Positions 55,206-63,908 of a stretch of 64,000 bases of DNA are shown here, one piece after another (the stretch's first letter is position 1; each line of letters begins with the position of its first letter). This stretch comes from Clostridia bacterium (GTDB lineage: Bacteria; Bacillota_A; Clostridia; Christensenellales; UBA1242). The notes below the pieces were generated by a model. It had not been told where the DNA came from and made no database searches. It saw only the letters and a program-made list of their open reading frames with translations. Position numbers and translations under genes: made by a program. The stretch spans positions 62,001 through 126,000 of the forward strand of contig JAQVQJ010000001.1 of assembly GCA_028701635.1 (NCBI GenBank), written 5' to 3'.

Positions 55206-56092
55206 GATTTCCAAACGTTCCCCATTATCTTTCTAATAAGAGGCTTATCGTTTAACTCTAACTCCCCTCTTTCGTCAATAATAGATTCTAGCTTTTGAAT
55301 AGCTTTCGTATAATAATATTTTTCAAATAATTTATATGTTATATTCTCTGGTAATTTATTGATCGCGCAAAATAAGTGCAATTCATTAGGGGTAGTATAT
55401 TGAGATATGTCAAATTTTTTAAGAGATTTAGTATCTGATTTAAGCTGTATTAATTGTTTTAATAATTCATCTATTTGCATTAGTTTTTGTCTTAATACAT
55501 AACGCAATCTTTTAATGATATCAGTATTTAAATTACTTATTTCATCAAAATCCAATAAGTCATGTTGAATTTCCCCTGTAGATATATCTATACTAGTAAG
55601 AGTATTATATAGTTTAGATACCCATTTTTCTATTTCAGGTTCAAATGTAATAGGAGGTTTAATCCATTTTTCATTTACTATATCATATACTGCACTTGAT
55701 TTCGAACTATCAAAATCATATGTTATAATATAATAATTTATGGCATGTTGGGTATCTGCGGCTAATCTACCGTTAAGATATTTTAATAAATGCATAATGT
55801 CAGCTGTAGATATGCTATCTATTAATTGTTTATCTACTTGTACAGGTATATCAATATCAGTTTTTTCGGTATAATTTTTTGTTAAAATATCACCTACAAT
55901 ATAAAAAGCAACAACAGGCATAATATTACGAATTTCATCTATATCTTTTAAAATTTGTATTTTTATACTGTCACGTAAAATAGGTGTACCATCTTCTTTA
56001 AATTGAAATACTGTTGAATCTAATTCATCTCTAGAAATGTTTACTAAAGATTCTTGCAAATTGTTAAAAATAATATTATCAAATGTATTCAT
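55202..56092 (-). CDS. nucleotidyltransferase-fold protein
   Basis: The 296 residues contain FYIVGDILTKNYTEKTDIDIPV (63-84), close to the Pol-beta/MNT signature G-S-x(7-12)-S-D-x-D, with D79 and D81 as the metal pair; the usual Ser after Gly is Asp here. A helical C-terminal half follows. The N-terminus (MNTFDNIIFNNLQESLV) is reminiscent of head-targeted proteins. It could transfer a nucleotide to protein or RNA. A CATAAATA box lies 14 bases upstream, so it is probably a late protein. Confidence 0.6.
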   Translation of the reverse strand: MNTFDNIIFNNLQESLVNISRDELDSTVFQFKEDGTPILRDSIKIQILKDIDEIRNIMPVVAFYIVGDILTKNYTEKTDIDIPVQVDKQLIDSISTADIMHLLKYLNGRLAADTQHAINYYIITYDFDSSKSSAVYDIVNEKWIKPPITFEPEIEKWVSKLYNTLTSIDISTGEIQHDLLDFDEISNLNTDIIKRLRYVLRQKLMQIDELLKQLIQLKSDTKSLKKFDISQYTTPNELHLFCAINKLPENITYKLFEKYYYTKAIQKLESIIDERGELELNDKPLIRKIMGNVWKS

Positions 56093-56105
56093 AGTACCTT
56101 TGAAT

Positions 56106-56113
56106 TATTTATG
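56106..56113 (-). promoter_or_regulatory. late promoter-like CATAAATA
   Basis: CATAAATA (minus strand) ends 14 bases before the nucleotidyltransferase-fold gene and just after the terminator of the upstream gene, so it restarts transcription. A second CATAAATA at 56166-56173 lies before that terminator. Confidence 0.55.
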
Positions 56114-56123
56114 CATTTAACAT

Positions 56124-56160
56124 AAAAAGAAAGGCGTATAGTGATTAACTATACGCCTTT
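56124..56160 (-). terminator. intrinsic terminator (minus strand)
   Basis: A 12-bp perfect stem (56131-56142 with 56148-56159, five-base loop) is followed on the minus strand by TCTTTTT. It ends the transcript of the low-complexity gene at 56186-57034. Confidence 0.85.
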
Positions 56161-56185
56161 GAACTTATTTATGGTTTAATTAACT

Positions 56186-57034
56186 TTATACATTATCAAA
56201 AACGCCTGCACCTGTTTTGCCCATAGTTCCCTTTACATTAGCCTTCATGCTCATCTTAGGGCCAAGATCAGTTCTACGCGCTGGGCCTAATTTACCATCA
56301 TGGGATCCCTTACCCGGACCACCTGCGCCAGTAGCAGCTTTCTTACTTGATGGATTAAATGCTGATTTTACTCTATTGCATGATTTAGGGCCTTGGAATT
56401 TCTTCGAAGTATTAGGGAAAGGTTTGATCTTGCCGTCATGAGATCCTTTGCCAGGGCCTCCCTTTTGAACGGATTCTGGTGCTAATTCTTCTTCAGGTTC
56501 AAATTCATCACCAGGTTCAGAATCTATTTCACCTGCTTCATCACCGGCATCTTCCATATCGCTATCATATGCACCTAACTTTTCAGCCACTTCAGATAAA
56601 CGATCAATAATCATACGAAGCTCTGTTGCTACATCAACTTCTTCGCCTGTCGTATCATCTCCGCCATCTGGTGGAAAATCACCTGCGTCGTCGTCAAATT
56701 CACCTTCGCCTGACATTTCAAGAGGGCTTTCATCCCCTTCTATTCCATCTGCTTCATCTATTTGTGTATTAAACAAACTATCAAATTTACTTGTTGGTAA
56801 CATACTAGATAACTCCTTTTGTGATGATTCTGTTTTTATTTTACCGTGACCGGGATTAATTTTCGCCTCACCTTCTTGAGGTTTCCTTACCCTAGTTGAT
56901 TCTGGCCCCATTCCACCGCCTGCCTTTTTAAGATCACCTGCCGCAGCTGAACCGGGATTTAAAGAAGATTTTACTGTACCTTCTTTTTGACTTTCTATAA
57001 CTAACTGATAAGCTTCTTCTAAACCATTTTTCAT
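56186..57034 (-). CDS. acidic low-complexity protein, possible prohead core
   Basis: The 282-residue protein is Gly/Glu/Asp/Lys-rich. It begins MKNGLEEAYQLVIESQKEG, has an acidic centre (about 95-190, with helix VATELRMIIDRLSEVAEKL) and a Gly/Lys-rich end with GGPGKGSHDGK twice (46 residues apart). Charge and composition resemble phage head core or internal proteins. It stands alone between a GATAAATA box and a terminator, divergent from the terminase gene. Confidence 0.55.
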   Translation of the reverse strand: MKNGLEEAYQLVIESQKEGTVKSSLNPGSAAAGDLKKAGGGMGPESTRVRKPQEGEAKINPGHGKIKTESSQKELSSMLPTSKFDSLFNTQIDEADGIEGDESPLEMSGEGEFDDDAGDFPPDGGDDTTGEEVDVATELRMIIDRLSEVAEKLGAYDSDMEDAGDEAGEIDSEPGDEFEPEEELAPESVQKGGPGKGSHDGKIKPFPNTSKKFQGPKSCNRVKSAFNPSSKKAATGAGGPGKGSHDGKLGPARRTDLGPKMSMKANVKGTMGKTGAGVFDNV

Positions 57035-57050
57035 AAGTTCTCCTTTTAAT

Positions 57051-57058
57051 TATTTATC
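57051..57058 (-). promoter_or_regulatory. late promoter-like GATAAATA (minus strand)
   Basis: GATAAATA ends 17 bases before the start at 57034, with an AAAAGGAG ribosome site between. Confidence 0.55.
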
Positions 57059-57107
57059 CAAATTTAATGCAAAATTTCAAAATAATTACAGATATAATAA
57101 TGTCTGC

Positions 57108-57115
57108 GATAAATA
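57108..57115 (+). promoter_or_regulatory. late promoter-like GATAAATA before terminase
   Basis: GATAAATA on the plus strand is followed by AAAAAGGA (57122-57129) and ATG 57142. Because it lies inside the longer open frame that starts at 57067, it supports the downstream start for the terminase. Confidence 0.55.
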
Positions 57116-57141
57116 TTTATGAAAAAGGATATAAAATCTAT

Positions 57142-58869
57142 ATGAAAAAACTCATACCTGATATGATAAATGATGATCTTGATTATGATCAAACATACAT
57201 GCGTAATAAACGTTTACCGCGCGCAGACGCACAATTTAATTTCACACCAGAAATGATCGCGGAGATAGAAAAATGTAAAAATGACATTTTATATTTTTCC
57301 CAACATTACTTTCATATAGTAACATTAGATGAAGGTAAACGCAAGATCCAATTATATACAGGACAAAAAAGAATTCTTAAAGCCTTACAAAAATATAGAT
57401 TTAATGTAATTAACGCATCACGCCAATCAGGTAAAACCACACTTACAACTATATATGCATTATGGATGACATGCTTCTCAGATTTTAAACGTGTAGTTAT
57501 TGTAGCTAACAAAGAATCAACCGCTATTATGATTTTACGCCGTATTGCATTAGCGTATGAAGAATTGCCTAACTGGTTAAAACCAGGAACTGCACAATAC
57601 GGAAAGAAGGAAATCATTCTCGGAAATCATTCAAGTATAGCAATTAGCACAACAACAGGATCTGCTGTCCGTGGTGATACAGTTAACTGTATTATTATTG
57701 ACGAAGCGGCTCACATCGAAGACCATTTAATGAAAGATTTCTGGGCATCAGTAATTCCTGTTATTTCGTCATCTAAAAAAAGAACAACCAAAATTTTTAT
57801 GACGTCAACTCCAAAAGGAACAGGAAATCTATTTTATGATATTTTCACAAAAGCAAAAGTAAAAGAAGATGATAATAATTTAACATGGCACGCAGAAGAG
57901 TTTCATTGGTTTGAAATACCCGGAAGAGGAAAATTATGGAAACAAGACATGATCGAAGCCCTTCATGGAGATAAATTATTATTTGAACAAGAATTTAATT
58001 GCGCCTTTCTTGAAACAGGTGATTCCGCTATTGATATAGATTTATTAAATTCAATGGAAAATGAATGCAGAGAACCTATACAGGTTTTTGAAGATGGACA
58101 TTACAAAGTATGGCATGAGCCTAAACCCGATCATATATATGGAATGGGAATCGACGTTGGTGAAGGTATAGGAAAGGCCGCTTCGGTTGTTCAAGTATTA
58201 GATTTTACGGATTTAACAGATATTCATCAAGTAGCTGTATATGCTAATAGATTTATTCATCCTACGCGGTTCGCAGATATTATAAATCGCATAGGTCACC
58301 ACTTTGGCTGTCCACCGGCATTAATCGAAAGGAATAATATTGGAAGCGAAGTTATTGCAGTCTTAAAGGAAATACATGGGTATGCAAATATCGTCTCGTA
58401 CAATCCCGAAAAATTGGCATATGGCGATATTAGACCTGGCGTACTTTCACATACCAATACTAAATTTAATGGTGTTATGAATATGCGATATTGGCTTAAT
58501 GCCGCTAGAGTAGTAAAGATATATGACATGGCAACTATTCAAGAGTTAAAAACCTTTGTACGATATCCCAACGGTACATGGAAAAAGAAACAAGGTGATA
58601 ATGTATGGGATGATCGAGTCATGTCATTAGTATGGTGTTTGTTTATTTTAAATGATAATGTTGCGGAAAGATATTATGATATTGTAGAAACTGACGATAA
58701 TGGCAAACCTTTAAAACTTGCTGCATATATTATACAACAACCAGGTATATTTAAATTAGATCCTTTCTTTCAACAAACACCAAATGCACCATTACCTTCT
58801 TTCTTTAATATGACTCCAAATAATGATATAAATGAATTGGCAAGAAGTGGCTGGCAAAAATTGCAATAA
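57142..58869 (+). CDS. 17: large terminase subunit (gp17-like)
   Basis: From ATG 57142 (MKKLIPDMINDDLDYDQ) the protein has 575 residues (T4 gp17: 610). Motifs: SRQSGKTT Walker A (93-100), IIIDEA Walker B (184-189), MTSTPKGTGNLFYDIF coupling motif, then the RNase H-like nuclease domain with GIDVGEGIGKAASVVQV and a late Asp in VWDDRVMSLVW. It packages DNA into the prohead. The frame extends 25 codons upstream, but promoter and ribosome-site positions favour 57142. No small terminase gene is recognised nearby. Confidence 0.92.
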   Translation: MKKLIPDMINDDLDYDQTYMRNKRLPRADAQFNFTPEMIAEIEKCKNDILYFSQHYFHIVTLDEGKRKIQLYTGQKRILKALQKYRFNVINASRQSGKTTLTTIYALWMTCFSDFKRVVIVANKESTAIMILRRIALAYEELPNWLKPGTAQYGKKEIILGNHSSIAISTTTGSAVRGDTVNCIIIDEAAHIEDHLMKDFWASVIPVISSSKKRTTKIFMTSTPKGTGNLFYDIFTKAKVKEDDNNLTWHAEEFHWFEIPGRGKLWKQDMIEALHGDKLLFEQEFNCAFLETGDSAIDIDLLNSMENECREPIQVFEDGHYKVWHEPKPDHIYGMGIDVGEGIGKAASVVQVLDFTDLTDIHQVAVYANRFIHPTRFADIINRIGHHFGCPPALIERNNIGSEVIAVLKEIHGYANIVSYNPEKLAYGDIRPGVLSHTNTKFNGVMNMRYWLNAARVVKIYDMATIQELKTFVRYPNGTWKKKQGDNVWDDRVMSLVWCLFILNDNVAERYYDIVETDDNGKPLKLAAYIIQQPGIFKLDPFFQQTPNAPLPSFFNMTPNNDINELARSGWQKLQ

Positions 58870-58886
58870 AGTAATATAATATATAC

Positions 58887-59183
58887 ATGAAAGATCATAT
58901 TATCGAAACTTGTTGTACTATGTATCATACACCGTCAGGTGTTATTGAAGTGCCTAATCCTTCAGTAAAGATAACCGAAAAAAGCCATTTAGCTCCTTTA
59001 TGGCTTGTCTTTCCTGATCATATAATAAATACAAAACATATTATAGACATAAGACGTATAGATAATAATAATATAGAATTTGTTACTATCAAAGGGCATT
59101 TTACTGTGCATGTTACTGATATTGATATAACATGGCGTGCGTTACAAAAAGCATTTGCAGAGGGAGTATCCGATGCTGAGTAA
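58887..59183 (+). CDS. small unknown protein
   Basis: The 98 residues contain strands (LWLVFPDHIINTKHIIDIRRIDNNNIEFVTIKGHF) and a short helix. TATAAT (58875-58880) is just upstream. It overlaps the NADAR gene by 11 bases, so the two are coupled. Confidence 0.5.
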   Translation: MKDHIIETCCTMYHTPSGVIEVPNPSVKITEKSHLAPLWLVFPDHIINTKHIIDIRRIDNNNIEFVTIKGHFTVHVTDIDITWRALQKAFAEGVSDAE

Positions 59184-59640
59184 AGAAAGTTTTGATGCTT
59201 TTTTTGGAGAAGATTTTGATCAAGAAATTTATGGATTTTTTAATGAAAATAGATTTCTTTCTAATTTTCATCTTTCTCCTTTAAAATTTGGTGGTGTGAT
59301 ATATCCATCAGTTGAACATGCTTATCAGGCGGCGAAATCAAGAGATAAAAACGAACGTGAACGTATACGATTAGCAGAGACGCCGGCGAAAGCAAGAAAA
59401 TTAGGTCAGTTAGTAGAATTAAGAGAAGATTGGGAAGATGTAAAGATTCCTGTCATGGAAGCTTTATTGCGTATGAAATTCCAAGATCCTGAATTACGCC
59501 AAAAACTTATTGATACATATCCAAGAGATTTAGTCGAATATAATTGGTGGAATGATCAATTTTGGGGAGTATGCCAGGGACAAGGGCAAAATCATTTAGG
59601 AAAATTACTTGTAAAAATCAGAAACGAAATGATTAATTAA
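59173..59640 (+). CDS. NADAR-family protein (YbiA-like)
   Basis: The 155 residues have the family signature GFFNENRFLSNFHLSPL (about 21-37), YPSVEHAYQAAKSRD (about 44-58), a helical middle and a C-terminal NQFWGVCQGQGQNHLG ending. Length fits NADAR (about 150-160). Characterised members cleave N-glycosidic bonds of riboflavin intermediates or remove ADP-ribose from guanine in DNA (partners of DarT1 toxins). I start at ATG 59173 after GAGGGAG; a longer frame begins at 59137. A role in reversing host ADP-ribosylation defence is an inference. Confidence 0.85.
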   Translation: MLSKESFDAFFGEDFDQEIYGFFNENRFLSNFHLSPLKFGGVIYPSVEHAYQAAKSRDKNERERIRLAETPAKARKLGQLVELREDWEDVKIPVMEALLRMKFQDPELRQKLIDTYPRDLVEYNWWNDQFWGVCQGQGQNHLGKLLVKIRNEMIN

Positions 59641-60677
59641 AACCAATGAATAGCATCTTCTATCCCAATATTATCAATGCTTAATATATTATGACGGATT
59701 AATGCTCTTTTTATATGTGCATTAAAATCTTCAACATTAAAATCACCTTTTGGTGTATTAAACGGATATATGATATTGGATGGATTGTCTTTTTTATCCT
59801 TTAATATTTTTTGCAATATTCCATTTTCATTTAAATAGAAATCCAAGATTCCTTCTTTTCCTTGTTTTATTTTTATATTAAAATCTTTGAATAAATTAAA
59901 ATGCACTAAAAAATCTTTTAATACCGCTTCTTCTACTCCATCATATATTGTTTTCGCTACAACACTTTTATAAAAGGGATCTTGTATATAAGTATCCATA
60001 TAATATGAATAATTTTTAGGGGTTATATCCAAAAATCTAAAAATAGGAGTTCCTTTAATAAAGTAAGACTGACACTTACCTGTTACAGTCGAATTATATC
60101 TAAAAAGATTAATTTTAGATTTTTTATTATTAATAATAACAGGTATATAGGCTACTAAAAATTCTCCGAATCTAGTTTCTTTTTGTCCTGCTCTAATAGC
60201 CTTTTCGAGCCAAATAAATTCAGGTACTTTTTCTTTTATCATTTGTTCGATCTTTAAATTTTGTTCAAGATCTTCTTCAGGCAATTGAACTAAATGTGAT
60301 ATAGCCAGATCTATAGGTTTTGATGAATATACTATATCGTTCGGATCATCAGGTAGATTAGGATTTGATTGATATTTTTGAGCGGTTGCCATATCTTTAT
60401 ATGGACCGCGTAAAAATACTCCAACTATTTTTATTTTTGAACCATCCGTTAACTCTATATTATAATATGGACTAGCCATGGTGCGAGGTGAACGCCCTTT
60501 TATAAAACCTATTTTATTGACATACTTCGAATATTTTTTTGGTAATTTTGCAATACCATGAGAAGAACTATCTTTTATTAAAACGATATCATCTAAGTTG
60601 AAACGAAATCCCTTCTGTGCCCTTTTTACAATGGCTTCGTTTATTTCATGTTTAAAAAAATGTTTAAAATTATTCAT
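59637..60677 (-). CDS. unknown late protein with head-targeting-like N-terminus
   Basis: The 346-residue protein begins MNNFKHFFKHEINEAIVKRA, where INE-A resembles the cut site of T4 internal proteins (hydrophobic-x-Glu before Ala or Gly). Residues 26-105 may form a small SH3/beta-barrel-like domain (DDIVLIKDSSSHGIAKLP..KIGFIKGRSP..YYNIELTDG). The rest is mixed alpha/beta. It is last in a leftward operon of four and overlaps the end of the NADAR gene by four bases. Confidence 0.52.
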   Translation of the reverse strand: MNNFKHFFKHEINEAIVKRAQKGFRFNLDDIVLIKDSSSHGIAKLPKKYSKYVNKIGFIKGRSPRTMASPYYNIELTDGSKIKIVGVFLRGPYKDMATAQKYQSNPNLPDDPNDIVYSSKPIDLAISHLVQLPEEDLEQNLKIEQMIKEKVPEFIWLEKAIRAGQKETRFGEFLVAYIPVIINNKKSKINLFRYNSTVTGKCQSYFIKGTPIFRFLDITPKNYSYYMDTYIQDPFYKSVVAKTIYDGVEEAVLKDFLVHFNLFKDFNIKIKQGKEGILDFYLNENGILQKILKDKKDNPSNIIYPFNTPKGDFNVEDFNAHIKRALIRHNILSIDNIGIEDAIHWF

Positions 60678-60678
60678 A

Positions 60679-61368
60679 TTAAAATCTAGATATAGCTAAT
60701 GTTGACCAGTCATCAGTATTTAATTGATCTTCGGACATATATTTTTGTTTAAGTTTAACAAATAAAACATTGTCTTCGTGTGACCATAAATTTTGCTGTT
60801 TAAAAAATGGAATAAAATGTTCTATGGTTTCTATTATACGGTTTTCGCGAGGCCCTTTTGTAGTTAAAAAGTAATTATATAATTCAAAATATTTATCAAT
60901 CATTACACCGTGTTTATCCCAATTTTCTTTAAATGATTCATTACCGTAAAGACTATCATTAGTTTGATACATATAAAAGAGAGGGGGTAAAACGCCATCA
61001 TATATTCCGTTTCTTTTTTGACTTCGAAGGGTAAACATTATTCCGTCAGATGCGGGAAAACCAAGAGTAAAATTTCCATCGTATTTTCCTGTTGGATTAT
61101 ATTTTATTTCGAATTTATTTTTATCAAATTTAACTTCATGCACGCCATCTAAAATTTCTATTTCTGGATTGTATGGTATTTTTCTATACGCTAATAAGGT
61201 GTTATCAGGAATAGGGTTTTTGAAGTCTTCGTTATATATCCAAGTAAAATTAAATGGATCTGTAGTAACTATAGATTTTAATTCTGTTAAGTTTTTTAGA
61301 CGTAACGAAGATAATATATCTTCAGTATCTATATTATTTTCTTCTATATATTGTTTAAATGTTTTCAT
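60679..61368 (-). CDS. paralogue 3 of head-targeting-like family
   Basis: The 229 residues begin MKTFKQYIEENNIDTE, very close to the start of T4 internal protein III (MKTYQEFIAEA). Then comes the shared family block LTELKSIVTTDPFNFTWIY (28-46). The body is rich in aromatic residues and Asn and has no cysteine motif. Two relatives lie directly upstream (61370-62176 and 62178-62900). T4 internal proteins are packed in the head, cleaved and injected with DNA. Confidence 0.58.
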   Translation of the reverse strand: MKTFKQYIEENNIDTEDILSSLRLKNLTELKSIVTTDPFNFTWIYNEDFKNPIPDNTLLAYRKIPYNPEIEILDGVHEVKFDKNKFEIKYNPTGKYDGNFTLGFPASDGIMFTLRSQKRNGIYDGVLPPLFYMYQTNDSLYGNESFKENWDKHGVMIDKYFELYNYFLTTKGPRENRIIETIEHFIPFFKQQNLWSHEDNVLFVKLKQKYMSEDQLNTDDWSTLAISRF

Positions 61369-61369
61369 A

Positions 61370-62176
61370 TTAGGCTAGATATATTAAATCCTCCCAGTCC
61401 ATTTTATCAGGGTTCCATCCAATTCCAAATTCCTTTCGCAAATTCATTATTTCTGTTTTTGATTGTAATCCCATTTTATCGTTTATAGTTAACATCAGAT
61501 CAACAGGATCATCTATTTGCATATTCTCCGCTGTATTATAGATTACATATTCATTATGCATATCTTTAAATAATACAGCAGTTTTTTCCGAACGCCACGG
61601 CGGGACATATAATTTAAAACCGTTAAATCCGCCTAACCTACCTGTTTCATATTCCAAATTAAAAATACTTTCGTCGGGTTCACCAAAATCCAGCCATTTA
61701 GAATTGAATTCAAATTTCCATGGACCATATCTCATCTGTCTTGTTTTTATCTCTATTGATCCGTATGATACAAATAACGGAGTACTTCTATCTCTGAGAG
61801 TAGAAATTAAATTATCTGTATAACTATCATTTTTTATAAAATTATATAATAGTTGGCCATAACCATCTCCATTATATTCAATTCTCGGAATGGTTATATA
61901 TTCATGATTGTTCTTTTTTATAAGTTCAACATTCACACTACCAATATCAGCTAGCAGATTTCTTCTTTCAGGATACATATATCCTTTTATTAATTTCTTA
62001 TCCATTGAACGCCGAGCTAGTTGAAATTTTTCATTATTTTTCAATTCATGATAAACCGCGTCCAATCTACTTACCCAATTAAAATTAAAAGGGCTGCTTG
62101 TGACTAATGCTTTAATTTCGTCCAATTCATATCGAGGTTTTCTCTTCTGTGAATAAAACGTACTGAATGTATCCAT
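61370..62176 (-). CDS. paralogue 2 of head-targeting-like family
   Basis: The 268-residue protein starts MDTFSTFYSQKRKPRYELDE and carries the family block EIKALVTSSPFNFNWVS (20-36), a beta-rich centre and KMGLQSKTEIMNLRKEFGIGWNPDKMDWEDLIY at the end. It is one base from both neighbours in the operon. Its N-terminus is less like the T4 targeting peptide than those of the other two. Confidence 0.55.
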   Translation of the reverse strand: MDTFSTFYSQKRKPRYELDEIKALVTSSPFNFNWVSRLDAVYHELKNNEKFQLARRSMDKKLIKGYMYPERRNLLADIGSVNVELIKKNNHEYITIPRIEYNGDGYGQLLYNFIKNDSYTDNLISTLRDRSTPLFVSYGSIEIKTRQMRYGPWKFEFNSKWLDFGEPDESIFNLEYETGRLGGFNGFKLYVPPWRSEKTAVLFKDMHNEYVIYNTAENMQIDDPVDLMLTINDKMGLQSKTEIMNLRKEFGIGWNPDKMDWEDLIYLA

Positions 62177-62177
62177 A

Positions 62178-62900
62178 TTAGAAACCTCCCATCAATGCCG
62201 TAGTCATATCGTCCATAGAAGTATCTTCATCACCTAAAAGTTTTATTTTCTGTTTAGCTAATTCAGCTTTTATATTGAAAGGTATTTTACCAAATAAATG
62301 TCCTAATATATCTAAATTATTATATAATGTTAAAACCGTTCTTTGTGAATAATCCATCGATGGGGGAAGACTCTCATAATAATTAAACAATTTAAAGGGT
62401 ATAACAAATTGTGATGTTTTAAGCATATCTAAGCTATAATCCTGTTTATCTTTATTATAGGTTAATTTCATATCAGAATTAATAGCACAAATTCGCGTAT
62501 CTTTTATATCAAATAATCTAATACGTCCGCTAATAATTTCTTCTATATAATTTCTCCAATTTTCAAATATCTCCGGAACCATCATACGTATCACAATCAT
62601 TTCATCTTTTACTTTGTCAGGATGTGAACCATATTGATACATATCGGTTTTCATTGGATTTTCTTCATATATAACATATAGAAAATTTATGTTAATAAAA
62701 TTCAAACTACGATTACCGAAAGTGCTATTCACAGTATCTTTTATTTTCCTCTTTCCTAATACATTATGAATTCCATGATATGTCCATTCGAAATTAAAAG
62801 GTTCTGACGTTATCATTTGTTTTAATTTTTCGATAGACATCGTAAACGTCTGAGTCCTTCCTATTTTCGCTTCACTAATAAATTCTTTAAAATTTTGCAT
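62178..62900 (-). CDS. paralogue 1 of head-targeting-like family
   Basis: I use ATG 62900 (MQNFKEFISEAKIGRTQTF); the longest frame begins two codons earlier with TTG. ISE-A is a clean match to the T4 head-protease site, and F-K-E-F-I-x-E-A matches the targeting peptide pattern. The family block is KLKQMITSEPFNFEWTY (27-43). 240 residues. A TCTAAATA late-box-like sequence ends eight bases upstream. First gene of the leftward four-gene operon. Confidence 0.58.
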   Translation of the reverse strand: MQNFKEFISEAKIGRTQTFTMSIEKLKQMITSEPFNFEWTYHGIHNVLGKRKIKDTVNSTFGNRSLNFININFLYVIYEENPMKTDMYQYGSHPDKVKDEMIVIRMMVPEIFENWRNYIEEIISGRIRLFDIKDTRICAINSDMKLTYNKDKQDYSLDMLKTSQFVIPFKLFNYYESLPPSMDYSQRTVLTLYNNLDILGHLFGKIPFNIKAELAKQKIKLLGDEDTSMDDMTTALMGGF

Positions 62901-63061
62901 ATACAAATATTTAGAAGATCTGTATATAAAAAAAGATAGGGGACCCCCTTAAAAAAATTTTTTGAAATCGCGGATATCGGAAAAGCAGGGGCGCAGGGGA
63001 AATTAGGAGAAACGGGTGGGGATCGGGAAGAAAGGGGTTTTGTGTGAAGGGGAGGATTTGT

Positions 63062-63111
63062 GAGAAATGGGGTTTGTGTGAGATGGGGTTTGTGTGAGAT
63101 GGGGTTTGTGT
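63062..63111. repeat. short G-rich tandem repeat
   Basis: Unit GAGATGGGGTTTGTGT (16 bases) occurs at 63080-63095 and 63096-63111, preceded by an 18-base variant with two extra A (63062-63079). Degenerate copies extend leftward to about 63035. Confidence 0.85.
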
Positions 63112-63372
63112 GAGCGCGGTATAGTATAAAAATAAAATTTTTACCCCTTAAAAAAATTTTTGGGACATTGCGAAAACACTTGTAAAGGGGGGTATGTGTT
63201 TATATATAAATTTTCAACGCTTGACACACACCATTCTAACACTAGCACTAACGTACACTAGTGTCCCTTCTTTAATTTGTTTATATCAATGCATAAGCAT
63301 TTCCTTTCTTTGATACCCATATTATATAATAAACATAAGTTAAAAGCAACAACTATTTTAAACAAAAGGAGA

Positions 63373-63471
63373 ACTCCCCTCATGCCACAACCTTTATCAT
63401 ACGTCTCACAGTGTCCCCTCGAGTTGACTCCCCTCATGCCACAACCTTTATCATACGTCTCACAGTGTCCC
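63373..63471. repeat. 45-bp direct repeat, two copies 54 bp apart
   Basis: 63373-63417 equals 63427-63471 exactly (ACTCCCCTCATGCC ... CACAGTGTCCC). The nine-base spacer includes CTCGAGTTG. The block GTGTCCCCTCGAGTTGACTC (plus CC) is found again at 63564-63585. Confidence 0.9.
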
Positions 63472-63853
63472 TCTTTTATAAATCAAAAGCAACAACTATT
63501 TTCAAGAAAGGGGTGACACCCAGGGACGCCGATTCAGCCATTTCATAAATGAGACGGCGCGGGGTGTCCCCTCGAGTTGACTCCCACACCGCTCAACTCA
63601 TGTTAGAGGCACCTAGAGTGTCCCCCTTTTGTTATTGTTCTTGACACTCCACGATCTTTTTGTTCACTTTGTTCCCTGCACGTTATCTTCCTAATTGTTG
63701 TTTACTTTTATTAGAGGTGACAGTTTGGGGGCAAAAAAAGAAAAAGAGGCATCACAGTGTCCACGCGTTGTGTTTACTGGGGGACACCCTCGCACGCGTT
63801 GATCGCATTTGCATAAGTTTAACGGGCGGGGGTGTCCACATGGGTAAAAATAA

Positions 63854-63890
63854 AAATAAAAGCTCTACGGGTTAGGTAGAGCTTTTATTT
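63854..63890. terminator. intrinsic terminator, convergent
   Basis: Stem AAAAGCTCTAC/GTAGAGCTTTT (63858-63868 and 63876-63886) with a seven-base loop, A-rich on the left and T-rich on the right. It lies 19 bases after the stop of the GC-rich minus-strand gene and probably ends that gene. Confidence 0.8.
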
Positions 63891-63908
63891 CGTTCTGGAA
63901 TCGCTCGC

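Larger units (their letters stand above)
62916..63853. other. non-coding region rich in GTGTCC and other repeats
   Basis: About 940 bases without a credible gene. It holds G-rich repeats (63035-63111), an 18-base direct repeat (63343-63360 and 63485-63502), a 45-base direct repeat (63373 and 63427), a 22-base repeat (63411 and 63564), and GTGTCC at 63261, 63411, 63465, 63564, 63618, 63757 and 63832 plus its complement at 63782. Base composition shifts from AT-rich on the left to mixed, with C- and G-runs. It could be an origin, packaging or recombination region, or the join of two sequences. Confidence 0.55.

Noticed and set aside
63277..63516. 79-codon open frame across the 45-bp repeats
   Set aside because: The protein is just the translated repeat (LMPQPLSYVSQCP twice) with no ribosome site and unlikely composition.
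63035..63585. CRISPR array
   Set aside because: Repeats are unequal in length, few and differently spaced, and no cas-like gene is present.
63660..63875. 71-codon open frame near the right end
   Set aside because: Low-complexity Lys run, no ribosome site, and it runs into the terminator stem; codon use fits neither the phage nor the GC-rich gene.
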